Shown here: in pieces, positions 23,721 to 29,636 of the stretch
Position numbering within the stretch: position 1 is the first letter of the stretch
How the letters are laid out: every line of letters starts with the position of its first letter
Origin: UBA2330 sp035443185
Lineage (GTDB): Bacteria; Bacteroidota; Ignavibacteria; Tepidaquicellales; Tepidaquicellaceae
Direction of reading: 5' to 3'
Length of the DNA stretch: 29,636 bases
Assembly (NCBI GenBank): GCA_035443185.1
Contig: DAORRV010000042.1
Location: 1 to 29,636, forward strand
Made by a program: the position numbers and the translations under genes
The notes under the pieces: generated by a model
Told to the model about the DNA's origin: nothing
The model's database searches: none
Seen by the model: the letters and a program-made list of their open reading frames with translations, nothing else

Positions 23721-26700
23721 ATGAAAACTCCCATTTCTATGCATTTAATCATTGGTTTAATTTTTTCTTTTTCAGTATTATCCGTACAAAGTTATGCTCA
23801 AAGAGATAATTCTAATTTTAACATCAGCACAAAAAACATCTATTCGCCGGGTGATAAAATTGATATGGCATTGAATTCCTATGGAAATTCTGAGGATAAT
23901 GATAAAAAGACTATCACATATGAAATTGAAGTTTTAAAAATTACAGATATAGAGCAGTTCTATTCTGCGCAAACTTCCAGATATAATACTGATGTACTTG
24001 GTCAGGATAATAAAAATTTACTTTATTTCACAAAAAGTATTTATTCATTCAAAAAGAAATTATTATCCAATTATGAAAACGGGTACAGCTATCTTAATGA
24101 AGTAGTCCCTATAAATATAAATGATAAAGGTGCATATCTGATAAAAGTAACTTCTGAAAAAAAAGTAGCTTACTGCGGATTTGTAATTTCTGAGCTTGGA
24201 TTGGTTTCAAAGGCTGGTAATAATTCTATGCTGGGATATGCTGTTCAGAGAAGAAGTGGTACGCCTGTAAATGATGCTGAACTGAATTTTTATATTGGTA
24301 CAAAAAAGATCGGGCAAGGGAAAACTACTGACGGTATATTTTTTCAGACTGTGAATCCTGATGTAAAAACAGATGCTGATGAGAATAGTCAGCCGATAAT
24401 TATTGGAAGTTACGGAGATGATATTCTGATTTCAGATCCATATTTGTATTTTGGATATGCAGGGAATAAATATTTCACTTACATCTATACAGAGCAACCT
24501 GTATACAGAACGGGTCTTGATGTGAATTTCAAAGGAATCATCAGACAAAATGAATTCAATACTTTAAAGCCTTTAGTAAATAAAGAGCTTACAGTTATTA
24601 TCAAAGATTCAAAAAATGCTGAAGTGTATAAAGAAGTTCTGAACACGAATGAAATGGGAAGTTTTAACGGAACTTTGAAATTAGCTGAAGAAGCAGCCCT
24701 CGGTACATATACTATTTATGCAAACATTGATGAAAATAATTCTTACTCATCGAGCTTTGAAGTGGAGCAGTATAAGAAACCTGAATTTAAAGTTACTGTC
24801 ACTCCTGACAAAAGCCAGTATTTCAATAAAGATAATCTGACTGCGGAAGTCGATGCGAAATATTATTTCGGAAGTAATGTCGCAGATGCAGAGATCGAAT
24901 ACAATATTTATAAAGTAAGATATTACAGACCATGGTGGACATTCTCGGAGTATTCATGGTGGTATGAAGATTATTATGAAAATGCAGATGACAATCAAAA
25001 ATTTAGCGGTGCTGAATTTTTATACACAGGTAATGGAAAGCTCGATAGTGAAGGCAGGTTTCAGATAAATTATTTTATTGAGGAAGAATTCAAAAGTGAG
25101 AATAATTATTACGACTGGTACAGACCTTATAATTATGATTCGGATTACAGATATATAATTCAGGCAAAGGTAACTGATAAATCGCGAAGGGAAATATCAG
25201 GAACATCTACTGTCTTTGTGACAAGAGGAGGATTTACATTATCAGCAAAGACGGATAAATATATGTACAAGCCAAATGATAATGTAAAGCTGACCGTGTT
25301 TGCAGAAGACTTTTCGAGCAATCCTGTAAAGACAAATTTCGAAGCAACGATCTACAGAACTACCTGGACAAAGGACGGGAAAGATACAAAAGATTATATT
25401 AAATCTGTTTCTGGTCAGACACTTTCGGACGGACAGGGGTCGGTAATTTTTGATATTGAGAATTTAAATTCTGAAGGATATTACAATATCGAAATTAAAT
25501 CCAAAGACGACAGATCAAATGAGATCACTGCGAATACCGGATTTTATGTGAGCAAAGGCGACATGTGGTGGTATTATAATCAGTCGGGCACTGTTCAGAT
25601 CATTCCCGAAAAAGACAGCTACAGACAGGGTGAAATATGTAAAGCTCTTGTACTGGTCAATCATCCTGATGCAAATGTACTGATCACTTCAAATACGGAC
25701 GACATACTTTATTTCAAAACAGAAAAATTTACAGGCACTTCTAAAATAATTGAGATCCCTGTGACAGATAAATATTTCTCGAATTTTGATATTAATATAA
25801 GTTATGTAAAAGACGGAATGTTTTATAATTCAAGTAAACCGATAATGGTAATACCGGAAGAAAAATTTCTGACCGTAACCATTGATCCTTCAAAGCTTAT
25901 TTATAAACCAAAAGAATCAGCAGAAGTCAAAGTAAAAGTAATCGACAGTTATGGCAATCCTGTGAGGAATGCTGAAGTCTCGATCGCAGTAGTGGATGAA
26001 AGTATTTTTGCCATAAAGGAAGACAAGACTAAAGACATAAGAAAATTCTTTTACGGCAACCGATATACATCAGTCTCTACTTCATTTAACAATGAGCTGA
26101 ACAGCTCCGGCAGTTCGAGACTTATTTCCATTTATGAAAAATTTAATCTGCGAAACACAGATGATAAAGATCTTGCCACAGTCAAAGGAAGATTAATGAA
26201 TAAAAAAAATGAACCAATCAGTAACGCAGCAATAATTATTGATGAGGATTATTATGCAGCAGTGACAGGTGTTGACGGCAGCTTTGAATTTAAACTACCT
26301 GAAGGAAAATATTCTATTGGTGTCAGCTATAGTAAAAAAGAAGAAAATGAACTCAAGGAAATTATACTGGTCAAAGGTCAGGTGAAGACAATTACATTAT
26401 ATAATAACAGGGAAATGAATGAAGAAGAGTATATTGATGATTCAGGATCAAGAGGTGTTGATAATATTGCTTCTACTACTAGTGGAGTAGTGATAGATGA
26501 GATTAATGTCAGGGGAGGAAGAAATGAAGTTTCTCCGGATCAAAGCGGTAAAATAATGAAAAAAGGATTTGATACAGGAGAGTTAGTTTCTGCCGATGTC
26601 AGATCAGATTTTCGTGATGCAATATTCTGGAGTCCTTATTCAGTGACTGATGCAGAAGGTTATGCTACTGTTAATTTTAATTTTCCTGATAATCTGACAG

Positions 26701-28736
26701 AGTGGAGGATCACTTCACGCGTGATCACTGAAGATACAAAAGTAGGGCAGATGGTTTCTACAATCATTACAAGAAAAGATCTTTTGGTCAGAATGGAGAC
26801 TCCAAGATTTTTACAGGAAAATGACGAAGTTACTATTTCAACTATTATTCATAATTATCTGAAAACAGAAAAGCAGACTAAGGTTTCATTCAGAGCTGAT
26901 AATGTAAGACTCTTGAATGATGAAAAAGTTAAGACTGTCAGCATTCCACCTAATTCTGAAATTCGTCTGGACTGGAATATAAAAATAAATGAACCTGCAG
27001 GCGAGTCAGTACTTTATGCTGAAGCACTTACAGATGAAGAGTCCGATGCAGTAGAGGTAAAGATTCCGCTGCAGCCAGAAGGTCTTGAAGTAATAAAAAA
27101 TGAGATCGCAGATTTTTCGGATGAATTTAAAACTGAATTGAAGACTGTAGAAATTCCGTCCGGAACTGATCTGAGAAGTTCGGGAATGAAGTTTACTGTG
27201 GATGCATCACTTGCTTCAGTGATTCTTTCTTCACTTGATGAACTAGCCGGTTATCCATACGGATGTGTAGAGCAGACGATGAGCAGATTCCTTCCGACAG
27301 TAATTGTCGCAAAAGCATTTAAAGAAATCGATGCACCGATAAGTGAAGCCACTAAAAAGGATCTGCCTTTGATGGTTGCAAAAGGTCTTGAAAGACTATA
27401 CGGTTTTCAGCAGTCTGACGGAGGCTGGGGATGGTGGCATAATGATAATTCAAATCCGTTCATGACAGCTTATGTTGTATATGGATTAGCGATCGCAGCA
27501 GAGACCGGTTATGAGATAAGGGATGGTGTTCTCAATAATGGTAAATCTGCTTTGAAAAATCACATCAGCAGCAATGAAAAAGATATGACTACGAAAGCTT
27601 ATATGCTGTATGCTCTTGCAGTTTCAGGAAAAGAAAATAATGATTTTATAAAAGATAACCTTGAAGATATAAAATCTTCTGAACTTAATGACTATGGAAA
27701 AGGTCTGGTTGCTATGACCTGGAAGCTTATCGGAAATGAAAGTAAGGCAAAAGATGAACTGGTGAGTCTTGAAAAGGATGTAAAGTTCACAGGTGAAAGT
27801 GCTGCCTACTGGGAAGGAAAAGAATTTCATTACAGATGGCAGGATGATAAAGTTCAGACCACTGCGATGGCGCTGAAAGCGATCGTGAATATTAATGACC
27901 AGTCAGATCTGAAGGAGAAGGTTGTAAGATGGCTTATGCTGCAGAGACGCGGCAATGCATGGAGAAGTACGCAGGAGACAGCTATGATAATTTATGCAAT
28001 GGTAGATTATTTAAAAACATCAAATGAACTTGACCCAAATTATAATGTGAAAGTATTTGTAAATAATAATTCTGTTTATGAAAAATCTATGAGCAGAGAA
28101 AATGTATTTGCAAAAAGTGAAACCATACAGATCGACAATAAATTTTTGAAGACAGGTCAGAATGAAATAAGGATTGAAAAGTCAGGCAGAGGTAAGGTTT
28201 ATTTCTCATCTGGCACTTCATATTATGACAATACAGCAGGAAATAAATCCAGTGAAAAAGGATTCAGAGTGGAGAAGGAATATTTTAAACTTGAGAAATA
28301 CGAAGCATATTCTGAAAATAAAATTACTTACAGAAAGAAATATTTTGACGGCAGTCTGAAGTCGGGAGATGAATTCCTTGTAAAGATCAGAGTTTCTTCA
28401 AAGGATGATGATCTGAATTATTTCATGCTTGAGGATTTTATACCTGCCGGTGCTGAAGTAATAAAAGACGACTGGGCATACAAGGTCGAAGATGAAAATG
28501 ATTATCAAGGTTATGATCATTACCGCTGGAGATGGTGGTTTGCGGATAAAGAGATCAGGGATAACCGGGTAGTTTTCTTTGCGAGTTATATGGGAAAAGG
28601 GGAGTATCAGTTCTCATATATAATGCGAGCACAGATCCCGGGCGAATATTCAGTAAACCCTGCCCGTGGAATGCTGATGTATTATCCTGAGGTGAATGGA
28701 AATTCGAATGAGATGCAGGTAACGATTACAGATTAA
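23721..28736 (+). CDS. Bacterial alpha-2-macroglobulin family protein with thioester
   Basis: 1671 residues; Sec signal peptide 1-26 (YAQ) and no lipobox Cys. Successive macroglobulin-type beta domains fill about 30-810 (VYRTGLDVNFKGIIRQNEF marks an MG2-like unit). A carboxypeptidase-regulatory-like domain lies at about 818-895 (VKGRLMNKKNEPISNAAIII, VDGSFEFKLPEGKYSI), followed by a Ser/Gly-rich, plug-like stretch at 917-940. The A2M domain (FRDAIFWSPYSVTDAEGYAT, 964-983; LTEWRITSRVIT) leads to the thioester site GCVEQ (Cys1182, Gln1185) and an alpha-toroid with QQSDGGWGWW (1230-1239). The C-terminal domain has LEDFIPAGAEVI (1570-1581). Bacterial homologues are thought to trap invading proteases in the periplasm. 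The usual partner pbpC is not adjacent: the gene stands alone, with 900 bases of repeats behind it. Confidence 0.94.
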   Translation: MKTPISMHLIIGLIFSFSVLSVQSYAQRDNSNFNISTKNIYSPGDKIDMALNSYGNSEDNDKKTITYEIEVLKITDIEQFYSAQTSRYNTDVLGQDNKNLLYFTKSIYSFKKKLLSNYENGYSYLNEVVPININDKGAYLIKVTSEKKVAYCGFVISELGLVSKAGNNSMLGYAVQRRSGTPVNDAELNFYIGTKKIGQGKTTDGIFFQTVNPDVKTDADENSQPIIIGSYGDDILISDPYLYFGYAGNKYFTYIYTEQPVYRTGLDVNFKGIIRQNEFNTLKPLVNKELTVIIKDSKNAEVYKEVLNTNEMGSFNGTLKLAEEAALGTYTIYANIDENNSYSSSFEVEQYKKPEFKVTVTPDKSQYFNKDNLTAEVDAKYYFGSNVADAEIEYNIYKVRYYRPWWTFSEYSWWYEDYYENADDNQKFSGAEFLYTGNGKLDSEGRFQINYFIEEEFKSENNYYDWYRPYNYDSDYRYIIQAKVTDKSRREISGTSTVFVTRGGFTLSAKTDKYMYKPNDNVKLTVFAEDFSSNPVKTNFEATIYRTTWTKDGKDTKDYIKSVSGQTLSDGQGSVIFDIENLNSEGYYNIEIKSKDDRSNEITANTGFYVSKGDMWWYYNQSGTVQIIPEKDSYRQGEICKALVLVNHPDANVLITSNTDDILYFKTEKFTGTSKIIEIPVTDKYFSNFDINISYVKDGMFYNSSKPIMVIPEEKFLTVTIDPSKLIYKPKESAEVKVKVIDSYGNPVRNAEVSIAVVDESIFAIKEDKTKDIRKFFYGNRYTSVSTSFNNELNSSGSSRLISIYEKFNLRNTDDKDLATVKGRLMNKKNEPISNAAIIIDEDYYAAVTGVDGSFEFKLPEGKYSIGVSYSKKEENELKEIILVKGQVKTITLYNNREMNEEEYIDDSGSRGVDNIASTTSGVVIDEINVRGGRNEVSPDQSGKIMKKGFDTGELVSADVRSDFRDAIFWSPYSVTDAEGYATVNFNFPDNLTEWRITSRVITEDTKVGQMVSTIITRKDLLVRMETPRFLQENDEVTISTIIHNYLKTEKQTKVSFRADNVRLLNDEKVKTVSIPPNSEIRLDWNIKINEPAGESVLYAEALTDEESDAVEVKIPLQPEGLEVIKNEIADFSDEFKTELKTVEIPSGTDLRSSGMKFTVDASLASVILSSLDELAGYPYGCVEQTMSRFLPTVIVAKAFKEIDAPISEATKKDLPLMVAKGLERLYGFQQSDGGWGWWHNDNSNPFMTAYVVYGLAIAAETGYEIRDGVLNNGKSALKNHISSNEKDMTTKAYMLYALAVSGKENNDFIKDNLEDIKSSELNDYGKGLVAMTWKLIGNESKAKDELVSLEKDVKFTGESAAYWEGKEFHYRWQDDKVQTTAMALKAIVNINDQSDLKEKVVRWLMLQRRGNAWRSTQETAMIIYAMVDYLKTSNELDPNYNVKVFVNNNSVYEKSMSRENVFAKSETIQIDNKFLKTGQNEIRIEKSGRGKVYFSSGTSYYDNTAGNKSSEKGFRVEKEYFKLEKYEAYSENKITYRKKYFDGSLKSGDEFLVKIRVSSKDDDLNYFMLEDFIPAGAEVIKDDWAYKVEDENDYQGYDHYRWRWWFADKEIRDNRVVFFASYMGKGEYQFSYIMRAQIPGEYSVNPARGMLMYYPEVNGNSNEMQVTITD

Positions 28737-28779
28737 GTTTATTTTTTAAAAATTATCATCCGCAGAATTTTTTAAACCA

Positions 28780-28859
28780 GCCTCAAAGTCTCAAAGGCTC
28801 AAAGTTAAATGAGTTTATTCTTAATGTTTATTAGTTTTGAGTCTTGCAGCCTTAGAGGC
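28780..28859. repeat. Inverted CTCAAAG-type repeat
   Basis: Arm 28780-28804 (GCCTCAAAGTCTCAAAGGCT...) and arm 28835-28859 are imperfect inverted copies (19 of 25 positions). The left arm is itself built of CTCAAAG/CTCAAAGG units. About 44 nt after the alpha-2-macroglobulin stop. Confidence 0.5.
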
Positions 28860-28877
28860 AATCCGAAAAATAAAATT

Positions 28878-28960
28878 TTGTTATTCCAGCGTGTTCACTA
28901 TATATCATTCCACCATGCTCCCAAATTGTTATTCCAGCATGCTCTTAGCAGGAATCCAGG
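28878..28960 (+). repeat. Two ATTCCAGC-type dispersed elements
   Basis: TTGTTATTCCAGC(G/A)TG occurs at 28878-28893 and 28926-28941. The second copy continues to CTCTTAGCAGGAATCCAGG (to 28960), with ATTCC/GGAAT inverted ends (28931-28935, 28951-28955). Related to the element at 21807. Confidence 0.55.
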
Positions 28961-29103
28961 AATTGGTTTACAAGTATATATTCAAAGTTTAAAAGTAATA
29001 CTTCCAGAGTGCAGCTGTGTCGATTTTAATATTTAATTCTTACATCAGCTGATTATATTACTCTGCGTGAACTCCAATTATAAATCTGGTTTTTTTGAAC
29101 CGC

Positions 29104-29135
29104 TGATGACGCTGATTAGAATGATTAACATGATT
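29104..29135 (+). repeat. Left arm of the nested inverted array
   Basis: 32 nt, TGATGACGCTGATTAGAATG onward. It is complementary in inverted orientation to 29439-29470 at 27 of 32 positions. Confidence 0.65.
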
Positions 29136-29204
29136 TTTAAACAGATGAATTTGAAAGTTTTCGAATCTATGGAATCAGTTTAATCTGAAATTATAATAAT
29201 AAAT

Positions 29205-29280
29205 ATCAAATCCCGTGGGGTGATATTTTTGTAGAAATGCGGGTAAAATAATTATCAAATCCCGTAGGGGTGGCATTATT
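29205..29280 (+). repeat. Two direct ATCAAATCCCGT(A)GGGGTG elements
   Basis: ATCAAATCCCGTGGGGTGAT (29205-29224, continuing AT-rich) and ATCAAATCCCGTAGGGGTGG (29254-29273). Each has a small CCC/GGG hairpin core. Confidence 0.65.
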
Positions 29281-29330
29281 ATTCGTAATGATCAGCATTT
29301 GTTGATTTGAATAAATTGTTTTAAATAAAT

Positions 29331-29395
29331 TCACCCCTTCGGGGTTCGTGCGTGTTTTAATTCAGTTCTATAATAATATCACTCCTTCGGGGTTA
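29331..29395 (-). repeat. Two inverted CACYCCTTCGGGGTT elements
   Basis: TCACCCCTTCGGGGTT (29331-29346) and ATATCACTCCTTCGGGGTTAA-like copy (29377-29395). On the minus strand they read AACCCCGAAGG(G/A)GTGA, the same element type as 29205 and 29254 but in the opposite orientation. Confidence 0.65.
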
Positions 29396-29438
29396 ACAGG
29401 ATAAAAGTTTATATATTAATATTTATAATAAAAATCCG

Positions 29439-29470
29439 AATCAGCGTAATCATTTTAATCAGCGTAATCA
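29439..29470 (-). repeat. Right arm of the nested inverted array, with internal direct repeat
   Basis: AATCAGCGTAATCA occurs twice, at 29439-29452 and 29457-29470, with an 18-nt period. Taken together the arm is the inverted partner of 29104-29135. Confidence 0.65.
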
Positions 29471-29636
29471 ACTTTCAGATATTTACAAAATCTCATAAAT
29501 TTCAAATATTCCACAAAATTCTTACAATTTTCGACAGCTATATTTTTTACCCTGTTTTAACAAACCCTTTGTCAGCCTGCATAAAATCGATGCCAAAAAC
29601 CATTTTTTCACAAACTGCCTTTTTTACCATTTGACT

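Larger units (their letters stand above)
28737..29636. other. 900-base repeat-rich intergenic region
   Basis: No convincing gene up to the window end. It contains four families of short repeats annotated separately. A 75-codon frame at 28809-29036 runs through repeats and is not accepted as a gene. A minus-strand frame open at the right edge (29547-29636, 29 residues) is too short to judge. No clear terminator with T-run directly follows the alpha-2-macroglobulin stop. Confidence 0.6.

Noticed and set aside
28809..29036. A 75-codon plus-strand open frame after the alpha-2-macroglobulin gene.
   Set aside because: It runs through dispersed repeats (translating to strings such as FQHALSRNPG, typical of read-through repeats), has no start signal and has no recognisable protein features.
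29205..29395. The short GC-rich repeats could be taken for a CRISPR array.
   Set aside because: Copies are in both orientations, unevenly spaced and imperfect, and no cas gene is present.
29575..29600. A minus-strand TTGGCATCGATTTTATGCA resembling a sigma-54 promoter.
   Set aside because: The distance between the GG and GC pairs is two bases too long for a -24/-12 promoter.
29547..29636. A minus-strand frame open to the right window edge (29 residues).
   Set aside because: Too short to tell a real gene end from chance; no family recognised.

Overview
The window reads as chromosomal DNA of a free-living, AT-rich (about one third GC by eye) member of the Bacteroidota/Ignavibacteriota (FCB) lineage. 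The reasons are a type IX secretion (T9SS) type A C-terminal domain with the NFPNPFNPATKI signature, almost no Shine-Dalgarno sequences, Bacteroidota-type promoter elements (TAnnTTTG), a DUF2461 gene and a periplasmic alpha-2-macroglobulin. Assignment to Ignavibacteria is my best guess, not proven. No tRNA, rRNA, CRISPR array, transposase or phage gene was seen.

Region 1 (1-11316, all + strand) is a block of secreted proteins. Five consecutive genes (the first cut by the window edge) have unrelated heads: an unknown head, a CHRD domain, a subtilisin-like protease, an endonuclease I-type nuclease and a PQQ-type glucose/sorbosone dehydrogenase-like beta-propeller. All carry the same C-terminal tail of about 175 residues: a beta-rich domain with an (I/L/T)EGFY..HRN..ETWS pattern, followed by a dockerin-like pair of calcium-binding loops. 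The sixth gene lacks this tail. It has instead a beta-sandwich with a cohesin-like strand pattern and a classical T9SS type A sorting domain. My leading hypothesis is a surface-display or secretion system in which the shared tail is a docking or sorting tag and the T9SS-sorted neighbour may be its receptor. This is inference and is laid out as testable findings.

Region 2 (11371-12569, - strand) is a translationally coupled pair: a QueD-type 6-carboxytetrahydropterin synthase and a TrmH/SpoU RNA 2'-O-methyltransferase. Region 3 (12809-18795, + strand) is a complete MacAB-TolC-like tripartite exporter operon: outer-membrane factor, periplasmic adaptor, ATPase and two different permeases. Region 4 (18806-21496, - strand) is truA, a TIGR01777-type NAD(P)-binding protein and an AmgK-like sugar kinase homologue. 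Region 5 (21939-23573, - strand) has an alpha/beta hydrolase and a DUF2461 protein. Region 6 (23721-28736, + strand) is a 1671-residue alpha-2-macroglobulin with an intact thioester motif. It has a carboxypeptidase-regulatory-like domain and a fragment resembling a TonB-receptor plug inserted near the presumed bait region.

The last 900 bases hold no convincing gene. They contain several families of short dispersed repeats, including a nested, nearly symmetrical inverted array (29104-29470). One of the other repeat families recurs in the truA/hydrolase gap at 21807.
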